From an uncultured bacterium (GTDB taxonomy: Bacteria > Patescibacteriota > Saccharimonadia > Saccharimonadales > Saccharimonadaceae): a DNA stretch of 59,692 nt. The position numbers were made by a program, and so were the translations under genes. The DNA lies in contig CAIUMO010000022.1 of NCBI GenBank assembly GCA_903900345.1, forward strand, positions 1-59,692, in the 5' to 3' direction. This document shows, in pieces, positions 1 through 10,324 of the stretch (positions are counted from its first letter, which is position 1; each line of letters starts with the position of its first letter). Under the pieces are notes generated by a model, which was given only the letters and a program-made list of their open reading frames with translations, ran no database searches and was not told the origin of the DNA.

Positions 1-2
1 AA

Positions 3-311
3 ATGACAAAAGCAGTCGTTAAGATCGGTGGCAAACAATTTATTGTCGCCGAAAAAGAGACCCTACTGGTGGACCTCCTCCAGGAAGGCACAAAAGAGCT
101 CACGCTTGATGCACTGTTGGTTATCGATGGCGATAAAACGCTGGTCGGCAAGCCAACCGTTAAGGGTGTTAAAGTAACCGCTAAGGTTGTCGAAGACCTC
201 GTTAAAGGTGACAAAGTTCGCGTTATTCGCTACAAAGCCAAAAAACGCGTCCACAAAGAAAATGGCCACCGCCAAAAATACAGCAAGATTGAAATTACTT
301 CAATCAAATAG
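3..311 (+). CDS. rplU: 50S ribosomal protein L21
   Basis: ORF 102 aa; VVKIGGKQFIVAEKETLLVDLL and C-terminal KKRVHKENGHRQKYSKIEITSI typical of L21. Confidence 0.95.
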   Translation: MTKAVVKIGGKQFIVAEKETLLVDLLQEGTKELTLDALLVIDGDKTLVGKPTVKGVKVTAKVVEDLVKGDKVRVIRYKAKKRVHKENGHRQKYSKIEITSIK

Positions 312-318
312 CTAACCA

Positions 319-349
319 AAATCCCCGCAAAATCTGCGGGGATTTTTTA
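319..349 (+). terminator. Rho-independent terminator after rplU
   Basis: AAATCCCCGCA-aaatc-TGCGGGGATTTTTT stem followed by T-run. Confidence 0.85.
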
Positions 350-395
350 TGCGCTCATGCTATAATTAGTGAAAAGAGAGAGGGAATATCAACAC

Positions 396-1166
396 GTGGC
401 AAAAGTTATATCAGTAACGAACCAAAAAGGTGGGGTAGGCAAGACGACGACCGCTGTTAATTTGGCTTATTATTTAGCTAAATTTGGTAAAAAGACATTA
501 TTGATCGACTTTGACCCTCAGGGTAACGCTACCAGTGGACTTGGTATTGATAAACAAGATTTGCAGTTGACGATGGCGGATGTTGCCATGGAAACGGCGA
601 CACTTGATCAGGTGGTGATTCCGACGGCTTACAATAACTTTTTTTTGGCACCAACAACACCTGTTTTGGCTAATACTGAGGTTCAGTTAGCTCAGGCTGA
701 TCGACGATTCTCGCGTCTAAAAAATGCCATAGAAGCCAGTAAAGTTGATTATGATGTGATTGTTATTGACAGCCCACCAAGCCTGAGTTTGTTGACCGTC
801 AATGGTTTAGTGGCGACTAATTATGTATTGTTGCCGGTCCAGGCTGAATTTTATGCCCTAGAGGGCCTTGGTCAGCTGCTAGAGACGATGAAACTTGTTC
901 GTAAGGGTATGAATCCAACGCTTGAATTGTTGGGTGTTTTGCCGACGATGATGGATTCACGGACAACACTAAGTGGTCAGGTTCACGAAGAAATCAAAAA
1001 GCATTTTCCTGGCAAGGTTTTTAACGCCGTTATTCCACGTAATATCCGTTTGGCTGAAGCGCCAAGTCACGGTTTGCCGATTGGAGCTTACGATAGGTTT
1101 TCAAAAGGCGCTCGTGCCTATAAAGCGTTTACTAAGGAGGTGATTAGTCGTGTCAGCATCGGATAA
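396..1166 (+). CDS. parA: ParA family chromosome-partitioning ATPase
   Basis: VTNQKGGVGKTTTAVNLA deviant Walker A; GTG start at 396 likely rather than 369. Confidence 0.93.
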   Translation: MAKVISVTNQKGGVGKTTTAVNLAYYLAKFGKKTLLIDFDPQGNATSGLGIDKQDLQLTMADVAMETATLDQVVIPTAYNNFFLAPTTPVLANTEVQLAQADRRFSRLKNAIEASKVDYDVIVIDSPPSLSLLTVNGLVATNYVLLPVQAEFYALEGLGQLLETMKLVRKGMNPTLELLGVLPTMMDSRTTLSGQVHEEIKKHFPGKVFNAVIPRNIRLAEAPSHGLPIGAYDRFSKGARAYKAFTKEVISRVSIG

Positions 1167-2052
1167 AAAAAGTCTTAAACATGGTTTGGGTCGTAGTTTT
1201 GAATCGTTAATCCCAACCGATCTTTTGGATGAATCTTTTGATCCGACAGCTCAGCAAGATCAGCAAGTTAGTGAACTGCGTCAGATAAAACTGAGTCAAA
1301 TCGTAGTTGATCCCGATCAGCCTCGTAAAAAGTTCGATGAGGCTGACATTGAAGAATTGGCAACGTCAATCAGCGAACATGGTGTCGTTCAACCTATTAT
1401 TGTCACGCCATATAATGGTGGCTATCAGGTTGTGGCCGGTGAAAGGCGATTTAGGGCTTCAAAAGTTGCTGGACTTGATAAGATTCCAGCCCTAGTTCGA
1501 ACTTTAACTGATCAGCACAAACTCGAAATTTCGTTAATTGAGAACCTACAACGCAAAGATTTGAACGTTATGGAAACAGCTACGGCTTATCTGAAACTAC
1601 GCGATCAGTTTAATTTAACACTTGAGCAAATCGGTAAAAGAGTCGGCGGCAAATCAGTTAGTGCCGTCAGCAACAAACTACGATTGCTTAAATTATCAAA
1701 TTATATGAAACAAGTTTTAATTGATGGCGAGCTGACCGAGGGCCAAGTCAGGCCATTGATCGGTTTAGATAACGCGATCATTAACAAAGTTGTGCCTCAA
1801 ATGATTCGCGAGGATTGGAATTCACGCAAGATCGAGCAATTCGTAGTTAACCTCAAAAAAAATCGTTTGAACGCCGAAATGTCCAAGGCTCGTCAAATTC
1901 GTGAGCAACCTTATAAAAAGCAGTTGAAACACCTGCAAGAACACTATCAAACCGATGTTAGTATCCACACTAACTTCAAAGGCGCTGGTCATATTACAAT
2001 TAAATTCAAAAACGACGCCGAATTTGAACGACTACAAAATCTGTTAGGCTAG
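1150..2052 (+). CDS. parB: ParB/Spo0J chromosome-partitioning protein
   Basis: VVAGERRFRASKVAG and LIENLQRKDLN motifs; preceded by AAGGAGGTGATT Shine-Dalgarno. Confidence 0.93.
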   Translation: MSASDKKSLKHGLGRSFESLIPTDLLDESFDPTAQQDQQVSELRQIKLSQIVVDPDQPRKKFDEADIEELATSISEHGVVQPIIVTPYNGGYQVVAGERRFRASKVAGLDKIPALVRTLTDQHKLEISLIENLQRKDLNVMETATAYLKLRDQFNLTLEQIGKRVGGKSVSAVSNKLRLLKLSNYMKQVLIDGELTEGQVRPLIGLDNAIINKVVPQMIREDWNSRKIEQFVVNLKKNRLNAEMSKARQIREQPYKKQLKHLQEHYQTDVSIHTNFKGAGHITIKFKNDAEFERLQNLLG

Positions 2053-2064
2053 AAACTTGTTCTG

Positions 2065-2664
2065 TTAGAAAGTTCGTATTTTGTCGAACGGAAAAACTCG
2101 GATACCGACTGGACCAACTACGTCATAAAGTGGGATTGTGCCGAGTCCGTTACGTGAATCGTATGAATATGAGGCCTGTCGATGGTCGCCTGATACGAAT
2201 AGTTCGTTGTCAGGAACGGTGCTGTCGACTGAGCCGCTGGTTGGGCTGCCTGGTTCGCCATGATTGGCGTCGTCAGGGTCAAAACCATTCGGATGCTGTT
2301 TGTTGTAGACGGCATAGTGTCCGTCTTTGAGTGTGACCCGTTCACCGGCGAAAGCGATAACTCGTTTGACTATATATTCATCGCTGATGCCAGCGGTATA
2401 TTTGGGATTTTTGAAGACAATTATTTGGCCGCGTTCTGGTACGTAGGTTTTGTTTTGCAATTGGGCCCAAGTAACAGGTAGGCGATTGACGATTAAACGG
2501 TCATCGGTGTATAAGGTTTTTTCCATGCTTGGACCGACAACGCTGAAGCTACGAAAGATGAAAGTATTGATGAAAATTGTGCCGATTATAACGCAAGAAA
2601 TAAAGATTATGATGCCAAATATATCTTTGGCGAGCGGGTGACGTTGAAAAAAGGTTAGCTCCAT
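2065..2664 (-). CDS. lepB: Signal peptidase I
   Basis: N-terminal TM, VVGPSMEKTL (catalytic Ser), IVKRVIAFAGE, SGDHR. Confidence 0.92.
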   Translation of the reverse strand: MELTFFQRHPLAKDIFGIIIFISCVIIGTIFINTFIFRSFSVVGPSMEKTLYTDDRLIVNRLPVTWAQLQNKTYVPERGQIIVFKNPKYTAGISDEYIVKRVIAFAGERVTLKDGHYAVYNKQHPNGFDPDDANHGEPGSPTSGSVDSTVPDNELFVSGDHRQASYSYDSRNGLGTIPLYDVVGPVGIRVFPFDKIRTF

Positions 2665-2734
2665 TGAACTTAACTATACACTTTTTCTGGGTTTAAAAAT
2701 AGCCACAAGTTCGTTATAGTAGATACAAGCATTT

Positions 2735-4390
2735 ATGAAAAAACATCATTCATCAGTTGATGGGTTTATACCCAGACGATCCGGCAATCGACTAGGGGAA
2801 TTACACACTAGTGATAATAACGAGGCTTTTGTTGGCGCGGTTGATAATAAACAACTTCACAACACAGGTGACAACAAAGAGATGCGATCTTTAGGTCAGG
2901 CGCAGGCTGGTTATGCTCTGGGCCGATCTGATATCGACGAATCGCTTAAGGGAATTGATGATATTGACGAGCCAGTACAGAAACTTAGCCGTCGACAGCG
3001 TCGCCGTCTTGAAAAAAAATCGGTTGAAAAGCCTAAAAGTCTAGCCCGTCGAATAATTAAATGGTTCTTTGTATTATTATTACTAGCTGGTCTGTCGGCC
3101 GGCGGTTATATGGCGTATAAATTTGTTAACGCTGGCAACAATGTCTTTCAGGGCAATATATTAGACATTTTCAAGAATCAGCCACTTAGACAAGATAGCA
3201 ATGGTCGCAGTAACTTCTTGATACTAGGTACATCCGAGGATGATCCTGGTCACCAGGGTGCGAACTTAACTGATTCAATTTTGGTGTTGAGTGTTGATCA
3301 AAACAATAAAAACGCCTACATGTTTAGCGTGCCGCGCGATATGGAAGTGCAATATGGCATGGCGTGTGTATCTGGATATGCTGGCAAGATTAATGATTAC
3401 TTTAGTTGCACCAATGACGGTACTACTAGCCAAGATGAACAAGATCGCCTGGCTAAATCTCAAAAATTTATTGGTGATATATTTGGCCTTGATATTCAGT
3501 ATGGTATTCACGTCAATTACACTGTTATGCGTGATGTGGTTAACGCGATTGGCGGCAGTATATCGGTCACGATCGAAAGCCGTAACCCGAACGGTCAGAT
3601 GGACAGTAATTTTGACTGGAAGTGTGGTGCAACCTATTCTAAGCGCTTAAAGAATTGTCCTCCAAACGGTCATTTTATTGATTATCCAAATGGTCCAGTG
3701 ACACTTGATGCTGAACATGCTTTGTATTTGGCTCAGGCGAGGGGTGATAGTGCACCGACATATGGCTTTGAGCAATCAAACTTTGATCGAGAAAAAAATC
3801 AACAAAAAATCTTGATTGCTATTCGCAACAAGGCTATGAGCGTTGGAACGTTGACTAATCTAGCCGCAGTTTCGAATTTAGTCGATGCTTTGGGTAGTAA
3901 CCTGCGGACTAACATAAAGACAGATGAGATACGTACACTTATGCAGGTCGCTAGCGAAATTAAAACAGCTGATATTCACACCCTAAGCTTTATTGATGGT
4001 GACAGTCCTTTGATGAGTGGTGACGGTAATCCATCAGCTGGTCAATATAAATTTACCGACCTTCAAGCCTTTGTTAGTAAAAGTTTGTCGAGCAACCCAC
4101 TTGTCCAAGAAGCAGCTCCGATTGTTGTCCTGAACGGCACTGATCAGGTTGGACTTGGTCAGACCGAGGCCGATAAACTGACGACGCAAGGCTTCAACGT
4201 GATTCTTGTCAGCAATGCACCTGAAACTACTTATACCAAGACCGAAGTTTATCAAATTGGCACTGGCGATAGCGCAACTGCGGCTAAACTCGCGAGTTTG
4301 TATAATACGACCGTACTAACTACGGCGCCTCCGATTGCAGTCAGCGGTGATGTCAGATTTGTTGTAATTGTTGGAGCTGTCAGTAACTAG
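2735..4390 (+). CDS. LytR-CpsA-Psr (LCP) family protein with C-terminal LytR_C-like domain
   Basis: TM near aa 110; NFLILGTSEDD, DSILVLSVD, SVPRDM, ALYLAQAR; C-terminal VVLNGTDQVGLGQTEADKL. Confidence 0.85.
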   Translation: MKKHHSSVDGFIPRRSGNRLGELHTSDNNEAFVGAVDNKQLHNTGDNKEMRSLGQAQAGYALGRSDIDESLKGIDDIDEPVQKLSRRQRRRLEKKSVEKPKSLARRIIKWFFVLLLLAGLSAGGYMAYKFVNAGNNVFQGNILDIFKNQPLRQDSNGRSNFLILGTSEDDPGHQGANLTDSILVLSVDQNNKNAYMFSVPRDMEVQYGMACVSGYAGKINDYFSCTNDGTTSQDEQDRLAKSQKFIGDIFGLDIQYGIHVNYTVMRDVVNAIGGSISVTIESRNPNGQMDSNFDWKCGATYSKRLKNCPPNGHFIDYPNGPVTLDAEHALYLAQARGDSAPTYGFEQSNFDREKNQQKILIAIRNKAMSVGTLTNLAAVSNLVDALGSNLRTNIKTDEIRTLMQVASEIKTADIHTLSFIDGDSPLMSGDGNPSAGQYKFTDLQAFVSKSLSSNPLVQEAAPIVVLNGTDQVGLGQTEADKLTTQGFNVILVSNAPETTYTKTEVYQIGTGDSATAAKLASLYNTTVLTTAPPIAVSGDVRFVVIVGAVSN

Positions 4391-4425
4391 ACTACGTACT
4401 GAACGTGGTATACTGAATAACAGAT

Positions 4426-5271
4426 ATGGAGTTTCTAAAAAATGTCAAACGTCGGCGTTCGTTTATCAACGAAGCTATCTACATCGTCTTGAATATTGGC
4501 CTGGCGGTTTCGTTATTAGTGATTGTCAGGGTGACTAGCTCGATTTGGCCAGCATTTATATTGGTTGCTTTGAGTAAATGGCGCGTCTTTGCTGTTCGTC
4601 CACAATTTTGGTTTGCTAACGTCCAAGCCAATTTGGTTAGCGCTATAGTCAGTGTCAGTTATGTCGTATTTTTGTTTGCAGCTAATATTCCTGGCGCTAG
4701 CTATGGTCAAGTATTGTTATTGCAATCTATATTAGCAATCTTGGATATCTGCTGGTTGTTATTATTGAAACCAAAGTCAAAAAGAAAATATGTTGTGTCT
4801 CAGGCAGCAGTGGCATTATTTATGGGTATTACGTCGATATATTTTGTGTCATTTGAATGGATTGCGACGCCAGTTGTGCTGTTAGTCTGGCTGGTCGGCT
4901 ATGCAACGGCGCGTCATGTCCTGAGCAGTTACGATAACGAAGACCATACGGTCCTGTTGAGCCTAGGCTGGGGGCTAACGCTGGCTGAAGTTGGCTGGTT
5001 GGCTTATCATTGGACAATTGCTTATAAATTGCCGATTATCGCTGGAGTTTTGTTGCCACAGGTAACGATTATTATCATGTGTTTGGCGTTTGTAGTTTAT
5101 CGAATTTATGATTCTTATTATCATCACCAAAAAATTCGTATGAGTGACATTGTATTGCCTTTGTTGTTCGCAATTGGCATTATAGGCGTGCTTATTATAG
5201 CTTTTAACAGCGGTACGGCTACTGGCGCCGGATCATCATTCGTGTTGTTTGAAGGCAACAATATAGCCTAA
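4426..5271 (+). CDS. Multi-pass membrane protein of unknown function
   Basis: Long hydrophobic ORF, 281 aa, -10 box TATACT 11 nt upstream. Confidence 0.7.
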   Translation: MEFLKNVKRRRSFINEAIYIVLNIGLAVSLLVIVRVTSSIWPAFILVALSKWRVFAVRPQFWFANVQANLVSAIVSVSYVVFLFAANIPGASYGQVLLLQSILAILDICWLLLLKPKSKRKYVVSQAAVALFMGITSIYFVSFEWIATPVVLLVWLVGYATARHVLSSYDNEDHTVLLSLGWGLTLAEVGWLAYHWTIAYKLPIIAGVLLPQVTIIIMCLAFVVYRIYDSYYHHQKIRMSDIVLPLLFAIGIIGVLIIAFNSGTATGAGSSFVLFEGNNIA

Positions 5272-6090
5272 TTTTTGTTTAAATTCTAGCGTATTTTTTT
5301 GGGCGAAATCTGTCAATGAAGCATGTTGAGTTGGGTCGGCTTCGATAATTAGGTAACCATTTGGCGTTAATAATTTACTTGCTTGGATAATTAGCTCTTC
5401 GATAATTGCCTGGCCGTTTTTATTGGCGAATAAAGCCAATTTGGGTTCGTAGTCTGTTTCGGGCGAGCGCTGCCAAGTCTGATCGACATATGGTAAGTTG
5501 GCAATGATTATATCTGTTTTTGTTTGGAGGCTGTTTAACAGGTCACTTTTAACGATTTTGACTGTGGCCGACAGATCCTGGGCATTTTGTTGGGCAACTG
5601 CCAGAGCTTCGTCGCTGATATCTGATAATGTGACATCAAGATTAGGAAACTCTAATTTAGCTGTAATACCAAGGCAGCCGCTGCCAGTACCAACGTCGAT
5701 TAGTTGGTGGTCGGTAGTCGGTAGAATCTCTTTTAAGATAGTAATTATATCTTCGGATTCAGGGCGGGGGATTAGAACATCCGAATTGACGAAGAAGTCT
5801 CGTCCATAAAATTCTTTGTAGCCAGTTATATAGGCAATTGGAATACGATTTAGACGTTGGTTAAGCCCGACGTTAGCCAGCTCAAGTTGCGGCGTATCAA
5901 TAATTTGTTCGGGGTGAGCATGCAGATAAGTGCGGTCTTGGACTAAGGCATTTGCCAATATTATCTCGGCATCTAAATTAGAGCTGGCTATGTCGACTTT
6001 CGATAATTGTCGGACGGCGTCAGCCAGCCAATCTTTAATTGCTGGCATTGGCAGCTGTAAGTTCACGTTCATAATTTTGTAATTGTTCAA
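5236..6090 (-). CDS. prmC: Peptide chain release factor N5-glutamine methyltransferase
   Basis: [12 protein letters not shown] and NLPYV motifs; downstream of prfA; true start probably at MNVNLQLPM. Confidence 0.9.
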   Translation of the reverse strand: MNNYKIMNVNLQLPMPAIKDWLADAVRQLSKVDIASSNLDAEIILANALVQDRTYLHAHPEQIIDTPQLELANVGLNQRLNRIPIAYITGYKEFYGRDFFVNSDVLIPRPESEDIITILKEILPTTDHQLIDVGTGSGCLGITAKLEFPNLDVTLSDISDEALAVAQQNAQDLSATVKIVKSDLLNSLQTKTDIIIANLPYVDQTWQRSPETDYEPKLALFANKNGQAIIEELIIQASKLLTPNGYLIIEADPTQHASLTDFAQKNTLEFKQKLGYIVAFKQHE

Positions 6091-7105
6091 TTATGTCGTC
6101 GATATCACCATTCATGGCGCCAGGTATATTACTGCGTGAATAGCCGATGCGATGGTCGGTAATGCGGTCTTGAGGGAAGTTGTAGGTGCGGATTTTTTCA
6201 CTGCGATCGCCAGAGCCGATTAAACTGCGGCGTTCAGCCATTTGTTTAGCTTGTTCGGCCTCGACTTTTTGTTGTAGCAGACGACTACGAAGAACGCCCA
6301 TAGCTTTCATTTTATTTTTTGTTTGCGATTTTTCATCTTGGTTAATAACAACCATACCGGTTGGAATGTGGGTAATACGAACGGCGCTGTCGGTTGTGTT
6401 GACCGACTGACCACCGTGACCACCTGATCGATAAATATCGATTCTTAGGTCATTTGGGTCGATTTGGATGTCAGTTTCTTCGGCTTCTGGTAAAACTGCA
6501 ACAGTAACGGTGCTAGTGTGAATGCGGCCTTGTGATTCGGTCACAGGAACGCGTTGTACGCGATGAACACCGGATTCAAATTTAAGTTTAGAGTACGGAG
6601 CATCACCTTTGACACCGAAAATAACTTCCTTGTAGCCGCCAGCATCGTTGGCGCTGTCGCTAATTAATTCAGTTCTTAATGAGTGGGTTTCGCAATAACG
6701 TAAATACATGCGATAAAGTTCGGCTGCAAATAAACTAGCTTCGTCGCCACCAGCGCCAGCTCGGATTTCAACGATAATATTCTTTTCGTCGTTTGGATCT
6801 TTGGGTGCTAGCATTGTAAAGATATCTTCTTCGATTTTTTGCAGACGGTTAGTAATATCGTCAATTTCTTGCTTGGCCATTTCGGCTAGTTCATCATTGC
6901 CACTGGCTAATTCGGTCGCTTCGACCAGCTGGCTTTCGAGTGTTTGACGTAGACTAGCTTTTTCGATAATACGGTCTAATTCGGTTAGTCGTTTATTCTT
7001 TGAGGTATAGTCTGGGTCTGAATAGGCGGTCGGTGATGACAAAAATGAAGATAACTCGTTTTTCTCGAGCAGTAATTCATCTATGTTGATTGATATTTTA
7101 GCCAT
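6035..7105 (-). CDS. prfA: Peptide chain release factor 1
   Basis: [20 protein letters not shown] and [19 protein letters not shown]. Confidence 0.95.
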   Translation of the reverse strand: MAKISINIDELLLEKNELSSFLSSPTAYSDPDYTSKNKRLTELDRIIEKASLRQTLESQLVEATELASGNDELAEMAKQEIDDITNRLQKIEEDIFTMLAPKDPNDEKNIIVEIRAGAGGDEASLFAAELYRMYLRYCETHSLRTELISDSANDAGGYKEVIFGVKGDAPYSKLKFESGVHRVQRVPVTESQGRIHTSTVTVAVLPEAEETDIQIDPNDLRIDIYRSGGHGGQSVNTTDSAVRITHIPTGMVVINQDEKSQTKNKMKAMGVLRSRLLQQKVEAEQAKQMAERRSLIGSGDRSEKIRTYNFPQDRITDHRIGYSRSNIPGAMNGDIDDIIEQLQNYERELTAANASN

Positions 7106-7131
7106 AAAATTCCTTTTAATCTCATTGTAAC

Positions 7132-7166
7132 AAAAAAAGGGTCATCGCGGACGATAACCCTTTTTT
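7132..7166 (-). terminator. Terminator hairpin downstream of rpmE
   Basis: AAAAAAGGGT...AACCCTTTTTT stem immediately after the L31 stop on the minus strand. Confidence 0.75.
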
Positions 7167-7176
7167 ACATAGGACG

Positions 7177-7497
7177 CTATTTAGCAGTTTTAGTTGCTTT
7201 GCGAACGCTAGCTTTTTTAGCTTTGCTAGCAAGAGCGGCTTTGCGAGCTTCAGCAGCTGCAAATTTAGCCTTGTAACGATCGACGCGACCTTCGGTGTCG
7301 ATAATCTTTTCTTCACCTGTAAAGAATGGGTGAGAAGCTGATGAGATGTGGACTTTAACGAGTGGATACTCGTTGCCATCTTCCCATTTAATGGTTTCAG
7401 TGGTCTGCGCAGTAGACTGTGTCAAAAACGCAAACCCAGCCACCTCGTCGCTAAATACGACAGGGCGATATTCGGTTGGGTGTAGGTTAGTTTTCAT
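7177..7497 (-). CDS. rpmE: 50S ribosomal protein L31 type B, with Lys/Ala-rich tail
   Basis: [29 protein letters not shown]...[18 protein letters not shown]; no CxxC. Confidence 0.92.
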   Translation of the reverse strand: MKTNLHPTEYRPVVFSDEVAGFAFLTQSTAQTTETIKWEDGNEYPLVKVHISSASHPFFTGEEKIIDTEGRVDRYKAKFAAAEARKAALASKAKKASVRKATKTAK

Positions 7498-7583
7498 ATT
7501 GGACTATTGTATCTGTTTTAGACGGATTTGTCAAAGGTTAATCAGCAGTCTGTTCAACACTTGTAATTTAACCTCTAAAGGGT

Positions 7584-7679
7584 TACAATAACTAGGTAAT
7601 TTATTTTAATGAAACAACCTACGCGGTTAACTCCTGGTACAAATCGGGCGTGTAGGTGAAGAAAAAGGAGTTCAAAATT
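7584..7679 (+). promoter_or_regulatory. rpsB promoter and candidate structured leader
   Basis: TACAAT -10 at 7584-7589; CCTACGC/GCGTGTAGG stem; AACTCCT complementary to the SD AGGAGTT. Confidence 0.45.
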
Positions 7680-8405
7680 ATGGCAGTAGCCGTAGATATT
7701 AAAGACTTATTTGAATCTGGGGTTCATTTTGGTCACAAAACAAGTCACTGGCACCCTAAAATGGCGCCATATATTCATAGCAAACGCCAAGATAGTCACA
7801 TCATTGACTTGGTCAAAACAGTCGAAGGCCTAGAACTGGCATTGCCATTCTTGACTAAATTAGCTGCTAATGGCAAACAAATCTTGTTTGTTGGTACTAA
7901 AAAGCACACCAAGGATATTATCCGCGAAACTGCCATTGCAATTGGCCAACCATACATGACCGAACGATGGCTCGGTGGTACTTTGACTAACGTTTCAACC
8001 GTTAATCAACAGATCAAAAAGCTAAAAGACCTTGAAAAACGTATGGTTTCGGGTGATCTTGAAAAACGTTATTCAAAGCTTGAAGTTCAACGCTTCCAAG
8101 AAGAGATTGATGATCTAAATAGCAAATATGGTGGTATCAAAGACCTAAAAGGCAAGCCAGGCGCAGTCTTTATCGTCGATGTTATTGGCGATATGAACGC
8201 TATCAAAGAAGCAACCGTTTTGGGTATTCCAGTGGTTGCAGTTGTTGACACCAACGCTGATCCATCACTTGTAAATTATGTCATTCCTGGTAACGATGAT
8301 GCCATCAAAGGCGTTCAATTATTGCTAGACTATGCACGCCAAGCTGTAGCTGAGGGCTTAGGTGCTAACAAAACAATCGAAACAACTGACACAAAGGAGA
8401 AATAA
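7680..8405 (+). CDS. rpsB: 30S ribosomal protein S2
   Basis: LFESGVHFGHKTSHWHPKM, TERWLGGTLTN, VDTNADPSLVNYVIPGNDDA. Confidence 0.97.
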   Translation: MAVAVDIKDLFESGVHFGHKTSHWHPKMAPYIHSKRQDSHIIDLVKTVEGLELALPFLTKLAANGKQILFVGTKKHTKDIIRETAIAIGQPYMTERWLGGTLTNVSTVNQQIKKLKDLEKRMVSGDLEKRYSKLEVQRFQEEIDDLNSKYGGIKDLKGKPGAVFIVDVIGDMNAIKEATVLGIPVVAVVDTNADPSLVNYVIPGNDDAIKGVQLLLDYARQAVAEGLGANKTIETTDTKEK

Positions 8406-8410
8406 CAACT

Positions 8411-9010
8411 ATGGCCGTATCAATTGATGATATCAAGAAATTAAAAGAATTATCTGGTATTGGTTTGACTGATGCCAAGGTTGCTCTAGTTGAAGCTAAT
8501 GGTGATTTTGACAAAGCTCTGGAAGCACTTCGTAAAAAAGGTGTTACCAAAGCCGAGAAAAAAGGCGATCGTGAAGCTCGCGAAGGATTAATCGACAGCT
8601 ATGTTCACGGTGGTCGCATTGGCGTTTTAGTTGAGGTTAACTGTGAAACTGATTTCGTTGCCAGGACAGATGGTTTTAGATCATTTGTTCATGAAATTGC
8701 TTTGCAGGTTGCTTCGATGTCACCAATCTATGTTAGCGAAGCTGATATCCCAGCTAGCGAAATAGAGCGAGTTCGCAATGAAGCCAAAGAGCGCATCGTT
8801 ACTGAAGGCAAAAAACCAGCTGATATGATTGATAAAATCGTTGATGGCCAGGTTAAAAAGCATTTCAGTGAAAAGGTTTTGCTTAATCAAGAATATATCA
8901 AAAACGACAAACAAACTGTAGCTGATTTCGTCAAAGAAAATATAGCTAAAACAGGCGAGAATCTAATCATCCGCCAGTTTAAACGGATTGAATTAGGCGT
9001 TAGCGAATAA
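8411..9010 (+). CDS. tsf: Elongation factor Ts
   Basis: LKELSGIGLTDAKVAL, VEVNCETDFVARTD. Confidence 0.96.
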   Translation: MAVSIDDIKKLKELSGIGLTDAKVALVEANGDFDKALEALRKKGVTKAEKKGDREAREGLIDSYVHGGRIGVLVEVNCETDFVARTDGFRSFVHEIALQVASMSPIYVSEADIPASEIERVRNEAKERIVTEGKKPADMIDKIVDGQVKKHFSEKVLLNQEYIKNDKQTVADFVKENIAKTGENLIIRQFKRIELGVSE

Positions 9011-9028
9011 AATCGATCAGATTACAAC

Positions 9029-9060
9029 AATGGCCACGTAGAAATTACGTGGCCATTTTG
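9029..9060 (+). terminator. Terminator hairpin after tsf
   Basis: AATGGCCACGTA-gaaat-TACGTGGCCATTTTGTT. Confidence 0.75.
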
Positions 9061-9076
9061 TTACAATAAATACATT

Positions 9077-9631
9077 ATGTTTGATACAAAACCTTACGAA
9101 AACAGATTTGACGGTGCCATTGCTCATTTTATTGAAGAACTAAAGAAAGTCAGGACTGGTCGGGCCCATCCTGGTCAATTAGATGGAATTAAAGTCGAGG
9201 TTTACGGGACTTTGATGCCACTCAATCAGGTCGCCAATATCACAGCACCCGAGGCGCAACTATTGCAAATAACACCTTTTGATCCAGGTAATATCACGGC
9301 TATTAGCGCCGCTATTCGTAATGATCAAAGTCTGGGCTTTAACCCTAGTGATGATGGTCGTGTCGTGCGCGTGCCGGTACCAGCACTAACCGAGGACCGT
9401 CGTAAATTATTAGTCAAACAGACCAGTGAAAAGGTTGAAGAGGCAAAAATTGCGCTGCGTAACGTCCGCCAAGATGCCTTGAAAGAGGCCAAGCGCAAAA
9501 AAGAGGCCAAAGAGCTATCCGAAGACGACGTCAAGCGTGTCGAAAAGACAATTGATGGCATGATGGTGACGATGAATGCCAAAGTTGATGAAACTTTCAA
9601 GGCTAAAGAGAAAGAGATATTAACAATTTAA
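9077..9631 (+). CDS. frr: Ribosome recycling factor
   Basis: KVRTGRAHPGQLDGIKVEVYG, VRVPVPALTEDRRKLLVKQ. Confidence 0.96.
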   Translation: MFDTKPYENRFDGAIAHFIEELKKVRTGRAHPGQLDGIKVEVYGTLMPLNQVANITAPEAQLLQITPFDPGNITAISAAIRNDQSLGFNPSDDGRVVRVPVPALTEDRRKLLVKQTSEKVEEAKIALRNVRQDALKEAKRKKEAKELSEDDVKRVEKTIDGMMVTMNAKVDETFKAKEKEILTI

Positions 9632-10323
9632 TGGCTGATATAACCATACCTCGACACATCGGCTTTATAGTTGACGGTAATCGCCGTTGGGCTAAAAAGC
9701 ATGGCTTGCCGACTTATGAGGGTCATTTGGCAGGTTATAATACGCTGCAAGACGTAATTACGGCTACTTTTGAGGCTGGCGTTGAGTTTATTTCTACCTA
9801 TATCTTTAGCACCGAAAACTGGAAACGCAGTCAGGATGAGGTTAGCAAGATTATGGGGTTGATGCTGAAGTCGTTGACAGCTGATTTGCCGATTTTTGAA
9901 AAAAATAATATTAAATTAATTATTTTAGGTTCAAGAGACGGTATTAGTGAGCGACTTTTGAAGGCGATTGATCATGCGGAAACTTTTACAGCTGACAATA
10001 CAGCTGGTACTTTGGTGATTTGTTTTAATTACGGCGGACAGCTTGAAATTGTTGATGCGGTCAAAAAGATCATAAAATCAGGCATATCGGCTGATCATGT
10101 TACGCCTGATTTGATCGAGCGTAACCTGTATTCACCAGAAATTCCACCTATCGACATCATTGTGCGCACCAGTGGCGAGCAGCGCTTGTCGAATTTTATG
10201 TTGTGGCGAGCAGCTTATAGCGAGATTATGTTTATCGAGAAGTTATGGCCTGATATGACAAAGGCCGACGTTACAGATATTATGTCAGAGTTTAACCGAC
10301 GTTCTAGGCGATTTGGAGGCTAA
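9631..10323 (+). CDS. uppS: Isoprenyl (undecaprenyl) diphosphate synthase
   Basis: HIGFIVDGNRRWAKKHG, TSGEQRLSNFMLWRAAYSE. Confidence 0.95.
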   Translation: MADITIPRHIGFIVDGNRRWAKKHGLPTYEGHLAGYNTLQDVITATFEAGVEFISTYIFSTENWKRSQDEVSKIMGLMLKSLTADLPIFEKNNIKLIILGSRDGISERLLKAIDHAETFTADNTAGTLVICFNYGGQLEIVDAVKKIIKSGISADHVTPDLIERNLYSPEIPPIDIIVRTSGEQRLSNFMLWRAAYSEIMFIEKLWPDMTKADVTDIMSEFNRRSRRFGG

Positions 10324-10324
10324 A

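Noticed and set aside
7122-7379. 85-aa minus-strand ORF overlapping rpmE
   Set aside because: Out-of-frame shadow of the L31 gene with a biased Leu/Lys composition; L31 explains the region.
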